From: Glaciecola amylolytica
Lineage (GTDB): Bacteria; Bacteroidota; Bacteroidia; Flavobacteriales_D; Crocinitomicaceae
Direction: 5' to 3'
NCBI GenBank assembly: GCA_003856375.1
Contig: CP034120.1
Location: 2,108,001-2,172,000 of the forward strand
Length of the DNA: 64,000 nucleotides
The translations under genes and the position numbers were made by a program. Below, piece after piece: positions 15,589-25,238 of this stretch; the stretch's first letter is position 1; each line of letters begins with the position of its first letter. A model generated the notes under the pieces. The model saw nothing but the letters and a program-made list of their open reading frames with translations. It had not been told where the DNA came from and ran no database searches.

Positions 15589-18480
15589 TTAGTGGAAGAC
15601 TTGAACAAATCCTTGTTGTTCTATTTCTTCTCCTGTTTGCAGTTTTGCAGTGAATTTGTAGAAGTAAGTTCCTTCTGAAACAACTTCACCGTTCAGATTT
15701 TTACCATCCCAGGCAGCACCCGGATCGCTGTATTCCGTAACTAAGTTACCCCATCTGTTCACAATCGAAATGTGGAACTCTTCAACTCCGTCATAAGAAA
15801 GGAAGAATTTATTGTTCCCTGCTGTAGATGAAAGAACAATAATGTTCGGAGCAGTGATGTAACATACTTTCCCGCCGATTGTCATCGTAGAAGAATGCGA
15901 GTTACATTCATTTGTTGCCGTTACAGTATAAACACCCTGCGTTACAGTAATGTCATGTCCAACCGTACCATCATTCCAAACATAAGAGTCGTTTTGCGGA
16001 TATACACCACAAGAAGTTACCAATGTACCACCGATACAGATCACTGTGTCAACCGTTGTTACATAAGCCCAATTGATAAACTCAATAGTAGACGTAACGG
16101 ATGTATTACACTGATTGTCTGTAAATGTTACTTCAAATGTTCCCGGAATACTGGAAGTAATCACAGGGTTCAATACATTCGCATTTGGTAAGAAATGGAT
16201 ATTTGTATCAGCAGTTGACCAAACACCTCCGTTAGCCGCAATAGTTCCGTTTACGTTAAACGTAAAGTTACATGCTGAAGTATCAGGGAAAATATCCGGT
16301 AACAAGAACAAGGTTACAACAGAACTAACAGAGTTATTACATACATTGTCCGTATAAGTTACCTGGTATTGACCACTCGTTGTTGCCGTAATGATCGGAT
16401 TCGTTGTGGTGTTGTTCGGTAAGAAAATCACCTCCGGAGATAATGCAGACCATACACCGCCGGTTGGATAAGTAATCGTACCTGTTACCTGGAACTCATC
16501 TCCACAAAGCAATGTATCGTTAAATATTTGCGGATATGGAGGGAATATAATCGTCGAGGTGACCGTATCACTACATGCGTTGTCTATATACGAAACCTGA
16601 TATGTTCCGGCATTGGTTGCTGTAATGTGCGGATTGTTATTCGTTGTAGAACTGAAGTTCAATCCTGCTGGAGTTGCACTCCAAACACCACCGTTGAACG
16701 CTTGCGTTCCTGTAACCTGAAAATTCAAGTCACACGCAATTGTATCAGGAAAAATGATTGGCAACGGCAATGTGTAAACACTGAATGTTGTATCGTAATG
16801 ACATCCGTAATCATCCACTACGTTATAAGTGTAGTAACTGAATCCCGGAGCTGTCGTTTGGATTACTACCAATGTATCGTTTTGTCCGGAAATGATATTC
16901 GGAGAAGGACTCCAGTAACCATCTACGTAATAGTTTTGGTAAGTTTCGAAATCAGGGTATAAAGATGCATCGAAAACAATTCCCCATTGGAAAATATATC
17001 CGTCATCAATACCTTGGTTATCCTGAACTGTAATAGTCCAATCCCCATCCAACGGACAACCGATAAAGTCGGAGAAGTTTCCGTCAGGTGTATAAGTTCC
17101 CGGGATCATTGAAGTACTTCCCGATGGATTGATGTATGTGTTTCCTAAGTTACCACAGATTGTACCAAAATCAGGATTCACAAAGCTAAAACAATAAGTT
17201 TCAACCGGAGAACCTGGTGCACCACCATCGTCGTCAGTATCACTACCAAGAGAGATTCCTCCACCAATACATCCGAAAGGCACTAAGTCATCGTTATTCG
17301 GTGCAGCAACACCATCTGAATAAGTATTCATCAAGGAAACCATTGTTCCATTCGGACAAGTTAATGCAATCTCCAAATCGCCGATAAAGGAGTGCTCAAT
17401 ATCCAAACAAATGGATGCAATATCTGACGGTTGTGTTACAGTTCCTGTTCCTAAACCAGAAATATTGATTGTAGTTTCATAAACCTGACCGTTTCCATCC
17501 GGTAAGAAAGTCAGCCCGGCAAAATTTCCACCGACACTGAATTCACCTCCGGGAACAGAAACTCCCGCTGTATCCTGTGGCGTTACACCACCAATCAAAA
17601 TATCCGTTGTACCCAGACAAATTGTATCTTCAACTGGTCCGGCCGTAGCAAAAGAAGGAAGGATCGAAACGCGAACCTTTGCAGTAATTCCCATCAATTG
17701 TGGGAAATCATCTGTCATTTTCAAATCGATAAAGTATCCCTGACGCGCAGTAGGTACAAACCAAACAGAGTCATTACTAATTCCTAAAGGACCAACAGTA
17801 GAAACTGTCCAGCTGTAATTAAGGCTGTCAACATTTTGAGAATATCCATATCCTGTAGCTTCAAATGCATATGGGAATAATGGCTTCGCAACAAACAAAA
17901 TACTATCTCCCAAACAAACGTTTACATAACCGGTATCAATCGGGTTAAGTACGTTTACAGGGTTTCCGTTAACGAAAGCTTCCAAATGAGGATAATAAGG
18001 CTGAGCAAGGTTACCACACGCAACTTTCGCAATCCATCCTGTTCCTTCGTTCACTGCGTCAGACTTAAATCGCACAGTCAAACATCCGCTCGGGTTATTT
18101 TGAAAACTTGCCTGCCAGTTAGCACCGGTAGGGTTTGTTCCGGAGTTAACAGCAGCTATAATAGGAGCTGAAGTATTCGGACCATCATAAATATATAAGG
18201 TATCGGAAGGATGAATATCAAATTCATAACCAATATTCGTAGCAAAAGCGATCGAAACTTTTGTTCCCTGAGTTAAATCCGGACAAAATGTAACAGTATC
18301 ATCAAAATTGGGAATATAGTTCCCGGGCATATCAATAAAGTTAACACCTCCTACTGATAACACCCCGCAATTCAATTGGTTTGCACCAACGTAATCAGCA
18401 TCGGACATCGTCATTTGTGAATATGAAACAAATCCCGTAAAAAGAGATCCTATCGCCAAAAGTAGTTTCTTCATTCTCAT
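15589..18480 (-). CDS. Secreted T9SS type B surface protein with CUB, P-domain and Ig-like repeats
   Basis: This 963-residue exported protein has a signal peptide (about 1-21, ending VSYSQ). It is followed by a CUB-like domain (about 25-155; DTLYIYDGPN, GCLTVRFKSD) and a segment with DSILFVAKPLFP. A proprotein convertase P/Homo-B-like domain follows (about 340-510; SICLDIEHSFIGDLEIAL to DGDWTITVQDNQGIDDG). Three repeats of about 73 residues come next (about 590-800), each with FPDTxxCxxxFxVxGT, GGVWS and YTDNxC motifs. The C-terminal gliding-motility-associated domain (about 880-963; SIVNRWGNLVTEYSD, DGKNLNGEVVSEGTYFYKF) directs type IX secretion and surface anchoring. No protease catalytic domain is present, so it is probably structural or adhesive. 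The start overlaps the upstream stop by 4 bases. Confidence 0.9.
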   Translation of the reverse strand: MRMKKLLLAIGSLFTGFVSYSQMTMSDADYVGANQLNCGVLSVGGVNFIDMPGNYIPNFDDTVTFCPDLTQGTKVSIAFATNIGYEFDIHPSDTLYIYDGPNTSAPIIAAVNSGTNPTGANWQASFQNNPSGCLTVRFKSDAVNEGTGWIAKVACGNLAQPYYPHLEAFVNGNPVNVLNPIDTGYVNVCLGDSILFVAKPLFPYAFEATGYGYSQNVDSLNYSWTVSTVGPLGISNDSVWFVPTARQGYFIDLKMTDDFPQLMGITAKVRVSILPSFATAGPVEDTICLGTTDILIGGVTPQDTAGVSVPGGEFSVGGNFAGLTFLPDGNGQVYETTINISGLGTGTVTQPSDIASICLDIEHSFIGDLEIALTCPNGTMVSLMNTYSDGVAAPNNDDLVPFGCIGGGISLGSDTDDDGGAPGSPVETYCFSFVNPDFGTICGNLGNTYINPSGSTSMIPGTYTPDGNFSDFIGCPLDGDWTITVQDNQGIDDGYIFQWGIVFDASLYPDFETYQNYYVDGYWSPSPNIISGQNDTLVVIQTTAPGFSYYTYNVVDDYGCHYDTTFSVYTLPLPIIFPDTIACDLNFQVTGTQAFNGGVWSATPAGLNFSSTTNNNPHITATNAGTYQVSYIDNACSDTVTSTIIFPPYPQIFNDTLLCGDEFQVTGTITYPTGGVWSALSPEVIFLPNNTTTNPIITATTSGQYQVTYTDNVCNNSVSSVVTLFLLPDIFPDTSACNFTFNVNGTIAANGGVWSTADTNIHFLPNANVLNPVITSSIPGTFEVTFTDNQCNTSVTSTIEFINWAYVTTVDTVICIGGTLVTSCGVYPQNDSYVWNDGTVGHDITVTQGVYTVTATNECNSHSSTMTIGGKVCYITAPNIIVLSSTAGNNKFFLSYDGVEEFHISIVNRWGNLVTEYSDPGAAWDGKNLNGEVVSEGTYFYKFTAKLQTGEEIEQQGFVQVFH

Positions 18481-18833
18481 TTCTTAGAATTTTTCATTTC
18501 GTTTTCAAGTACCCACGAAGATTTCACTACCAACAGATCATTCGTACCTGCGATAGTAAAATATTGAGTCTTATTCATAATTTTCACTCCGATTGCTTTA
18601 GGATCAACCAACTTCGCTTTTTCGAGTGTCACTTCGCCATCCGGGGTTAGTTTTTTGCCCTCCGGACGAGCCACGATGTACGTCCCGTTCTTCACTGCAT
18701 AAGCTTCCATTTCCTTAGAAATCACAGGTGCTTGCTGCTCCGTCACGGGTTTGTTTGCATCCTTGCTCAGATTCTGCCCATAGGCCGAACTTAAGCTCAG
18801 AAAAACAATTGAAGAGAATATTGTTTTTTTCAT
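18477..18833 (-). CDS. Small exported protein, unknown, coupled to the T9SS surface protein
   Basis: This 118-residue protein begins with a signal peptide (MKKTIFSSIVFLSLSSAYGQ). The remainder, with TYIVARPEGKKLTPDGEV and KIMNKTQYFTIAGTNDLLVV, is soluble and has no motif I recognise. Its TGA overlaps the ATG of the 963-residue T9SS protein (ATGA), so the two are translationally coupled and may act together at the cell surface. Confidence 0.75.
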   Translation of the reverse strand: MKKTIFSSIVFLSLSSAYGQNLSKDANKPVTEQQAPVISKEMEAYAVKNGTYIVARPEGKKLTPDGEVTLEKAKLVDPKAIGVKIMNKTQYFTIAGTNDLLVVKSSWVLENEMKNSKK

Positions 18834-18939
18834 ATTTATAGTTTGCGATTTGTATTCGTAGACTCCACTTATTAAAAAAGAGTTGCACGAAGGTTTAAAA
18901 GTAGTTAAAAAAAAACGAAGCGGGAGCGAATTTAAACCT

Positions 18940-18947
18940 TAGATTTG
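18940..18947 (+). promoter_or_regulatory. -7 box of the transketolase operon
   Basis: TAGATTTG matches the Bacteroidota -7 element TAnnTTTG and ends 23 bases before the ATG at 18971. No TTG is found at the usual -33 distance. Confidence 0.5.
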
Positions 18948-18970
18948 CATTGCCAAATTAGGATATAACA

Positions 18971-19813
18971 ATGGAAATTCAACAATTACATGCAATTGCA
19001 TCACAGGTAAGAAGAGACATCGTTCGCATGGTTTCTGGAGCAAATTCAGGTCACCCGGGAGGTTCTTTGGGATGTGCAGACTTCTTAACTATACTTTATT
19101 TTGAAATGATGAAACACAATCCGGATCATTTTTCAATGGATGGAAAAGACGAGGATTTATTCTTTTTGTCAAACGGGCACATCTCCCCTGTTTGGTATTC
19201 CGTTTTGGCACGTGCCGGATATTTTCCGATCGAAGAATTGGGAACTTTCCGCAAATTAAATGCGCGTCTTCAAGGACATCCGAGTGTGGATAAAAAAATC
19301 CCGGGAGTTCGTATGGCTTCAGGTTCTTTGGGTCAAGGTTTGTCCAATGCAATCGGAGCAGCGCTTACTAAAAAATTAAATCACGACAATCGCCTGGTTT
19401 ATTGCCTTCACGGTGATGGAGAATTACAGGAAGGTCAGATTTGGGAAGCTGCGATGTATGCTGCTGCAAATAAGGTAGACAATTTAATTGCTACGATTGA
19501 TTATAACGGCCGACAAATCGACGGTGACGTGGAAGATGTTCTTTCATTAGGAGATTTAAAAGGAAAATGGCAAGCTTTTGGATGGGAAGTTCTTGAAATG
19601 GACGGTCACAACTATACAAGCCTGATCGATACATTAAATAAAGCAAAACAATTAACCGGAAACGGAAAACCGATTGTGATCATTATGAAAACCGAAATGG
19701 GTCAGGGAGTTGATTACATGGTTGGTTCTCACAAATGGCACGGTGTGGCTCCGAATCCTGAACAATTGCAACTTGCTTTGGATCAATTGGAAGAAACATT
19801 AGGAGATTATTAA
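18971..19813 (+). CDS. Transketolase, N-terminal (TPP-binding) subunit
   Basis: This 280-residue protein is the N-terminal half of a split transketolase, the thiamine-diphosphate enzyme moving two-carbon units in the pentose phosphate pathway. It carries SGHPGGSLGCADFLTILYF, the substrate-site loop SGSLGQGLSNAIGAAL and the TPP/Mg motif GDGELQEGQIWEAAMYAAA through IDYNGRQIDG. It ends cleanly after the first domain. The C-terminal half is at 21171-22124, separated by a vWA gene whose ATG overlaps this stop (TAATG). Split transketolases are common; an insertion between the halves is not. Confidence 0.94.
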   Translation: MEIQQLHAIASQVRRDIVRMVSGANSGHPGGSLGCADFLTILYFEMMKHNPDHFSMDGKDEDLFFLSNGHISPVWYSVLARAGYFPIEELGTFRKLNARLQGHPSVDKKIPGVRMASGSLGQGLSNAIGAALTKKLNHDNRLVYCLHGDGELQEGQIWEAAMYAAANKVDNLIATIDYNGRQIDGDVEDVLSLGDLKGKWQAFGWEVLEMDGHNYTSLIDTLNKAKQLTGNGKPIVIIMKTEMGQGVDYMVGSHKWHGVAPNPEQLQLALDQLEETLGDY

Positions 19814-21168
19814 TGAGATTTTACGCGGTCATTTGTTGTTTGTTTTTAATGAGCTTTCATAAAGTTCAAGGGCAAGAACTGACTCGTATTTTGTTCATTT
19901 TAGATGCTTCAAATTCCATGAATGCCAATTGGGGCGCGCAAACACGTATTGAAGCAGCCAAGGAATTATTGATAAAAACCGTAGACAGTCTGAACGGATC
20001 TGCCAACCTGCAAATCGCTTTGCGGGTATACGGACATCAATCTCCCATCACAGCAACATATCAGGATTGTAATGATACCAAGCTGGAAGTTCCTTTCGGA
20101 CCCGATAATTACACCCGTGTAAAAAACAAGATTAAAACCATTCTGGCGAAAGGAACCACTCCGATTGCACGGTCTCTGGAAGCTGCAGCTGCGGATTTTC
20201 CGGATACCAATGCCAGAAATATCATCATTTTGATCACGGACGGATTGGAGGCTTGTGATAAAGATCCTTGTGTAATCGCTAAAAAACTCCACGATAAAGG
20301 AGTAAAGGTTACACCCTTTGTAATTGGTTTAGGTTTGGATCTCTCCTATTTGGAGCAATTCAAATGTATCGGAAGTTATTCTGAAGCAGAAACAAAGGAA
20401 GCTTTCAGTAATGTATTGAAAAGTGTTATTTCGAAAGCTGTGATCAATACAACCGTTCAGATCAATCTGAACAACATCAACAAGGTTCCGAATGAAACGG
20501 ATGTAACCATGCATCTGTATAAAGCAGGAACGAAAGAGTTGATTTATACTTTTGTTCATACGCTGAATCGTCAGGGCTATCCGGACACCGTAACAATGGA
20601 TCCGAATTTTAAGTATGATCTGGTTGTAAACACGATTCCGAAGGTTTATAAAAACAATATCTCTATTGTTAAAAACACCCACAATATTATTCCGGTCGAT
20701 TGTCCGCAAGGGTTTATCAAGCTTCGTTTTACGAATGCAACGAGTCCTTATCAGGTACTTTCCAGAATTTACCAGAAGTCGGATCAAAAAACACTTAATA
20801 CGCAAGCCGTTGGCTCAACAGACAAGTACATTATCGGAACGTATGAAGTAGAAATTCTGAGTTTACCGAGAATTTACCACACGGTTCAGGTCAGTCAAAG
20901 TGCAACGGAAACCATTGATTTACCAGCTCCGGGACAATTGACGTACAGCGCTACCAAAATGGTTGCTGCTCAGATATTTGTCATTCGGGAAGACGGAGCA
21001 CCGGAATGGGTTTGTAATCTGGATCAGGTTGCACTCAAAGGACTTATTTACCTCCAACCGGGAAATTACCGGATGGTTTACAGACAAAAACAACTAAAAT
21101 CAACAACCTACACGGTTGAAAAGAATTTTAAAATACAATCAAATAAAACAACTTCGATTAATTTATAG
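19813..21168 (+). CDS. Exported von Willebrand factor A domain protein
   Basis: This 451-residue protein has a signal peptide (about 1-21, ending KVQGQ) and a vWA domain (about 25-215). Its metal-ion-dependent adhesion site is visible as DASNSM (the DxSxS motif), then [16 protein letters not shown] and [15 protein letters not shown]. The residues from about 220 to 451 are beta-rich repeats without a motif I know. Four cysteines cluster around [12 protein letters not shown] and DCNDTKLE, which could form disulfides after export. It overlaps the stop of the transketolase N-subunit by one base and ends 2 bases before the C-subunit ATG. It is therefore fully embedded in that operon although it is predicted to leave the cytoplasm. 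Confidence 0.88.
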   Translation: MRFYAVICCLFLMSFHKVQGQELTRILFILDASNSMNANWGAQTRIEAAKELLIKTVDSLNGSANLQIALRVYGHQSPITATYQDCNDTKLEVPFGPDNYTRVKNKIKTILAKGTTPIARSLEAAAADFPDTNARNIIILITDGLEACDKDPCVIAKKLHDKGVKVTPFVIGLGLDLSYLEQFKCIGSYSEAETKEAFSNVLKSVISKAVINTTVQINLNNINKVPNETDVTMHLYKAGTKELIYTFVHTLNRQGYPDTVTMDPNFKYDLVVNTIPKVYKNNISIVKNTHNIIPVDCPQGFIKLRFTNATSPYQVLSRIYQKSDQKTLNTQAVGSTDKYIIGTYEVEILSLPRIYHTVQVSQSATETIDLPAPGQLTYSATKMVAAQIFVIREDGAPEWVCNLDQVALKGLIYLQPGNYRMVYRQKQLKSTTYTVEKNFKIQSNKTTSINL

Positions 21169-21170
21169 CA

Positions 21171-22124
21171 ATGAAGCAATTTGAAATTTTAGGAAAAAAA
21201 GATACACGATCAGGATTTGGAGAAGGTTTACTGGAAATCGGAAAAAAGAATCCGGATGTGGTTGCATTGTGTGCCGACTTAACAGGTTCACTGAAAATGG
21301 ATGCTTTCCAGAAAGAATTTCCTGATCGATTTTTCCAGGCAGGAATTGCAGAGGCAAATATGATTGGAATGGCTGCCGGAATGACTATCGGCGGGAAAAT
21401 TCCTTATACAGGAACTTTCGCTAACTTTTCTACAGGCCGCGTGTACGATCAGATTCGTCAATCGGTAGCGTATTCTCAGAAGAATGTAAAAATTTGTGCT
21501 TCCCACGCCGGTTTGACTTTAGGAGAAGACGGTGCGACTCACCAGATTTTGGAAGATATCGGGATGATGCGCATGCTTCCTCATATGACTGTTATTGTTC
21601 CGTGTGATTTCAATCAAACGAAGCAGGCAACAATGGCAATTGCTGAACACAAAGGGCCTGTTTACCTTCGTTTCGGAAGACCGGTAGTTCCTATTTTCAT
21701 TCAGCCGGATGCTAAATTCACTATCGGTAAAGCAGATGTATTGATTGAAGGAACGGATGTAACAATCATTGCTTGCGGACATTTGGTTTGGAAATCGATC
21801 GAAGCGGCTCAGCAATTGGCAGAACAAGGAATCAGTGCAGAAGTAATAAATATGCACACGATTAAACCTTTAGACGAAAAAGCAATCTTAGACTCAGTTA
21901 GCAAAACGAAATGTGTTGTTACTGCAGAAGAACACATGTTGAATGGAGGTTTAGGTGATGCTGTTGCACAAGTACTCGCACGACATTTACCATCCCCACA
22001 AGAATATGTTGGAGTAAATGATACTTTTGGAGAATCCGGAACACCGGACGAGTTAATGGTGAAATATGGTTTGGATACGCCAAACATTGTTGAAGCAGTA
22101 AAAGAAGTATTAAAACGAAAATAA
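21171..22124 (+). CDS. Transketolase, C-terminal subunit
   Basis: This 317-residue protein carries the pyrimidine-binding and C-terminal domains of transketolase. The catalytic glutamate lies in [17 protein letters not shown], and [18 protein letters not shown] and [15 protein letters not shown] follow. The C-terminal regulatory-type fold has [16 protein letters not shown], and [13 protein letters not shown] is also present. It must pair with the 18971-19813 subunit to form the active site. It starts 2 bases after the vWA gene, and an ECF sigma factor gene follows after 4 bases. Confidence 0.94.
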   Translation: MKQFEILGKKDTRSGFGEGLLEIGKKNPDVVALCADLTGSLKMDAFQKEFPDRFFQAGIAEANMIGMAAGMTIGGKIPYTGTFANFSTGRVYDQIRQSVAYSQKNVKICASHAGLTLGEDGATHQILEDIGMMRMLPHMTVIVPCDFNQTKQATMAIAEHKGPVYLRFGRPVVPIFIQPDAKFTIGKADVLIEGTDVTIIACGHLVWKSIEAAQQLAEQGISAEVINMHTIKPLDEKAILDSVSKTKCVVTAEEHMLNGGLGDAVAQVLARHLPSPQEYVGVNDTFGESGTPDELMVKYGLDTPNIVEAVKEVLKRK

Positions 22125-22128
22125 AAAT

Positions 22129-22692
22129 ATGACTCAGATTCCCGATGAAAATACACTCATTTCTTATTTTCATCGGGATGATGATCTGGCCTATAAAGCC
22201 TTCACCCAAATCGTAGACAATTACAGCAAGCGACTCTACGCAACGATTCGTCGCTGGGTCAACAACCACGAATTAACCAACGACATCATTCAGGAAGTTT
22301 TCATTAAGGTTTGGAACAACCGAAAACAATTTCAGGGCAACAGCGCGCTTTTTTCGTGGATCTACCGCATTGCCTACAATGAAACCATTCATTTTCTAAA
22401 GAAAGAAAACAAGCATAAAAGCTTAAACATCGACGAACCGCTTGTTTCCATTTCTCATCACTCGGAACATTACGGAAAACTAAGTGCTGAAGAAATATCC
22501 AAACTCTTGTTTGAAGCCCTTGAAATTTTACCTGAAAAACAACGGATGGTTTTTGAATACAAATATTTTGAAGATCTGAAATACGATGAAATTGCCCAAT
22601 TAACCGGAGGTTCTGTCGGCGGATTGAAAGCAAATTACTTTCATGCTGTGGGAAAAATCGAAGAATATTTAAAAGGGAAATTAAACCATTGA
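22129..22692 (+). CDS. ECF RNA polymerase sigma factor
   Basis: This 187-residue sigma-70 family protein has region 2 at about 20-90 (AFTQIVDNYSKRLY, DIIQEVFIKVWNNR, FSWIYRIAYNETIHFL) and region 4 at about 120-180 (LPEKQRMVFEYKYFEDLKYDEIAQLTGGSVGGLKANYFHAV). The lengths and linker fit group 4 (ECF) sigma factors. The following two genes encode a single-pass membrane protein and an exported Spy-like protein, the usual arrangement of a regulated envelope-stress or redox unit. It begins 4 bases after the transketolase C-subunit, so it appears to be co-transcribed with central metabolism. Confidence 0.92.
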   Translation: MTQIPDENTLISYFHRDDDLAYKAFTQIVDNYSKRLYATIRRWVNNHELTNDIIQEVFIKVWNNRKQFQGNSALFSWIYRIAYNETIHFLKKENKHKSLNIDEPLVSISHHSEHYGKLSAEEISKLLFEALEILPEKQRMVFEYKYFEDLKYDEIAQLTGGSVGGLKANYFHAVGKIEEYLKGKLNH

Positions 22693-22714
22693 ACAAACTA
22701 ATAATCTTAGAGTT

Positions 22715-23242
22715 ATGAGTCAGGAAAACAAACATATTATTGACGATTTAAAGGTGAATCCGGTTCAGATGCCTTCAGAAGATTATTTTGAAGCTTTGAA
22801 AACGAACATCTTAAATCAGATCGACAAAAATGGTTTGAAGCAGAATCATCAAACGAGAATAATTCCACTCTACAAGCGCTGGTATGTTTGGAGTTCGGCT
22901 GCAGCAATTCTTTTATTTGCGATTCTTTTTTCCTGGAACAATCCCAACTCTGTGGATGAATCCACAACCGTTAATCTGTCGTCAGTCAGCGATGAAGAAA
23001 TCTATGAATATCTGAATCAACACATTGAAGACATTGATCCGGAAACGATTGCCCTTCATTTAAACGATGATGCCATTGCCTATTCTGACGGATCTCAGGA
23101 GGAAAATCCATCTTCCGAAACAGTAAACCCGAAAACAACAGAAAGATCGACTTTACTGGATCATGTAGAAGATCAGGAAATTCTGGATTATCTGAAAGAC
23201 GAATCGGGAGAGCTGGATGAATATTTATTCATAGAAAGTTAA
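22715..23242 (+). CDS. Single-pass membrane protein, putative anti-sigma factor
   Basis: This 175-residue protein has a cytosolic N-terminal part of about 55 residues (PSEDYFEALKTNILNQID), one membrane helix at about 59-76 (VWSSAAAILLFAILFSW) and an acidic outer part. The outer part contains a repeated motif: SDEEIYEYLNQHIEDID and DQEILDYLKDES. Position directly after an ECF sigma gene and the topology suggest an anti-sigma factor, but there is no zinc-binding HxxxCxxC motif of the ZAS type, so this rests on context. Confidence 0.7.
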   Translation: MSQENKHIIDDLKVNPVQMPSEDYFEALKTNILNQIDKNGLKQNHQTRIIPLYKRWYVWSSAAAILLFAILFSWNNPNSVDESTTVNLSSVSDEEIYEYLNQHIEDIDPETIALHLNDDAIAYSDGSQEENPSSETVNPKTTERSTLLDHVEDQEILDYLKDESGELDEYLFIES

Positions 23243-23282
23243 AAAAGCGACAGTAAACATCGGAATCTAAAAAGCAAAAAAC

Positions 23283-23771
23283 ATGAAAATAGTACAAAAA
23301 CTAGCATGGACTTTCATTCCCCTTCTGCTTGCAGTCAATGCATTTGGTCAGGGCGAAGAAAACAGCAAAGAAAAGGAAGATAAAATCGAAGCCTTAAAGG
23401 TCGGTTTTATCACCAAAGAATTGAACCTGACAACCAGCGAAGCTGAGAAGTTTTGGCCCATTTACAACGAAATGGATGCAAAAATGAAGGAAATTCGTCA
23501 AAGCTGCCGTAAAATCAATCAGGAATTGAGAGAATCGGAAGAAAAAATCTCCAATGACGATGCGAAGAAAAAGCTGAACACCCTTTTTGAGAATGATCAG
23601 AAAGAACTGGATCTGAAAAAAGAGTACAGCGAAAAATTTATTAAGATCATCGGTGAAAAAAGAACCTTAAAACTCTTAAGTTTGGAACATGAATTCAGAC
23701 GTGTTCTCCTCGAACGATTGAAAGATCGCAGAGACGGAGATCCGCACGACAAAAGACCTCATGGAAAATAG
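23283..23771 (+). CDS. Exported Spy/CpxP-like helical protein
   Basis: This 162-residue protein has a signal peptide of about 23 residues (ending VNAFGQ) and then an almost entirely helical, highly charged region. It contains LNLTTSEAEKFWPIYNEMDA and a long coiled-coil-like stretch to LSLEHEFRRVLLERL. The LTxxEAxxFWPIY segment is typical of the Bacteroidota proteins encoded next to ECF sigma factors and related to periplasmic Spy/CpxP sensors. It may sense misfolded envelope proteins or metals (family-based inference). Its last 11 bases overlap the start of the aminotransferase gene. Confidence 0.75.
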   Translation: MKIVQKLAWTFIPLLLAVNAFGQGEENSKEKEDKIEALKVGFITKELNLTTSEAEKFWPIYNEMDAKMKEIRQSCRKINQELRESEEKISNDDAKKKLNTLFENDQKELDLKKEYSEKFIKIIGEKRTLKLLSLEHEFRRVLLERLKDRRDGDPHDKRPHGK

Positions 23772-24951
23772 TAAAGAAGACTTTTTAAAACATTTAGGAC
23801 AAACAAATCCCTTTCCCTATTTAATTGATGTTGAATCGGCGGAAGGGATTTTTATTTACGATAAATCGGGCAAGCGCTACACCGACATGATTTCGGGGGT
23901 TTCCGTTACCAATATCGGGAACAGGCATCCGCAGGTTATCAAACGCATTCAGGAACAACTGGATAAATACCTGCACGTCATGGTTTACGGGGAATTCATT
24001 CAGGATTCTTCGTTGGAAATGGCGCGTTTGCTTCGGAAATTCCTTCCCGAACAACTCAATTGCGTTTATCCGGTCAATTCCGGAACGGAAGCCAATGAGG
24101 CCGCATTAAAACTGGCAAAACGGGTTACCGGAAGAACACAGTTAATCTCGTTCAAAGGTTCCTATCACGGAAATACGCACGGTTCATTGAGTGTTTCTGC
24201 CAATGAAGTCAAAAAGATTGCTTTTCGACCACTCTTGCCGGATGTTGATTTTATCCGCTTAAACGAATTGGAAGATTTGCAGCGCATCACAAAACGAACT
24301 GCCGGAGTCATCCTGGAAACGGTTCAGGGAGATGCCGGAGTCCGCAAAGCTTCAACAGTATTTTTACAAGCCCTCCGCAAACGCTGTGACGAAGTTGGAG
24401 CACTGCTCATTTTTGACGAAATCCAATGCGGAATGGGTCGAACAGGAAAAATGTTTGCATTCGAGCACAGCGGTGTTGTTCCGGATGTACTGACTCTTGG
24501 AAAAGCACTTGGTGGCGGATTACCAATCGGAGCCTTCATTTCGAAATACGAATACATGAATGAATTGAGTCATTCACCAATGCTTGGACACATCACTACT
24601 TTCGGTGGAAATCCTGTAATCAATGCGGCTGCCTGGGGAACTCTGGAAGTTTTTGATACCGAAATCAACTTTCAGGAAGTGGAACGCTTAGGAGCTTTAT
24701 TGGAAAGCTATCTGAAAGAAATTGACGAGATCTTTGAAATCCGGCGCGAAGGGATGATGTTTGCCTGCGACATGGCAAGCGATGAACGCGTGGCGAAAGT
24801 AGTTGAAAAGTTATTGGAATACGGAGTCATCAGCTTTTGGTTTCTCTCTCATCCCTACAGTTTCAGACTTTCTCCTCCACTGAATATTACGGAAGACCAA
24901 ATTCATGAGGTCGGGAAATTGATTCAACAAGCAGTGAGTGAAACAAAGTAA
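23761..24951 (+). CDS. Class III pyridoxal-phosphate aminotransferase
   Basis: This 396-residue fold-type I enzyme shows VNSGTEANEAALKLAKR (phosphate cup) and FKGSYHGNTHGSLSVS. These are followed by IFDEIQCGMGRTGKMFAFE and TLGKALGGGLPIGAF, the latter containing the PLP lysine. It resembles acetylornithine/ornithine or 4-aminobutyrate aminotransferases, but the substrate cannot be assigned from motifs. It overlaps the preceding Spy-like gene by 11 bases and ends the plus-strand operon; a MITE-like element follows 30 bases later. Confidence 0.92.
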   Translation: MENSKEDFLKHLGQTNPFPYLIDVESAEGIFIYDKSGKRYTDMISGVSVTNIGNRHPQVIKRIQEQLDKYLHVMVYGEFIQDSSLEMARLLRKFLPEQLNCVYPVNSGTEANEAALKLAKRVTGRTQLISFKGSYHGNTHGSLSVSANEVKKIAFRPLLPDVDFIRLNELEDLQRITKRTAGVILETVQGDAGVRKASTVFLQALRKRCDEVGALLIFDEIQCGMGRTGKMFAFEHSGVVPDVLTLGKALGGGLPIGAFISKYEYMNELSHSPMLGHITTFGGNPVINAAAWGTLEVFDTEINFQEVERLGALLESYLKEIDEIFEIRREGMMFACDMASDERVAKVVEKLLEYGVISFWFLSHPYSFRLSPPLNITEDQIHEVGKLIQQAVSETK

Positions 24952-24981
24952 TGAGCTTTTCTTATTTTGGTATTAAATAAG

Positions 24982-25129
24982 TCCTCCCCCTTGGTCCCCC
25001 TCCAAAGGGGGAACTAAGATTTCCCTTTTAAAGATCAAATCTTGCTTCGAAAAAATATGACGATGATAAAATTCTCTTTTTGAAAGAGGATTGAAAATCT
25101 CCCCTTGGGAGGGGGACCAAGGGGGAGGA
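24982..25129 (+). mobile_element. MITE-like element, copy 1 (148 bp)
   Basis: This non-coding element is bounded by perfect 22-base terminal inverted repeats that begin TCCTCCCCCTTGG and are followed by a second, shorter inverted arm (CAAAGGGGGA / TCCCCTTGGG). The interior is AT-rich (GATTTCCCTTTTAAAGATCAAATC, TAAAATTCTCTTTTTGAAAG). A nearly identical copy lies in inverted orientation at 28744-28895. No transposase gene is in the window, so any movement would need one elsewhere. No clear target-site duplication is seen. Confidence 0.8.
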
Positions 25130-25238
25130 AAATCAAAAACTCTTCCAATTTCCTCACCTACAGATCTGTAACTTAATTATCATCCAAAAACAAACGATTT
25201 TCTCTTTTTCCGCGTTAAGCGCTATAAAGCATTTTATC

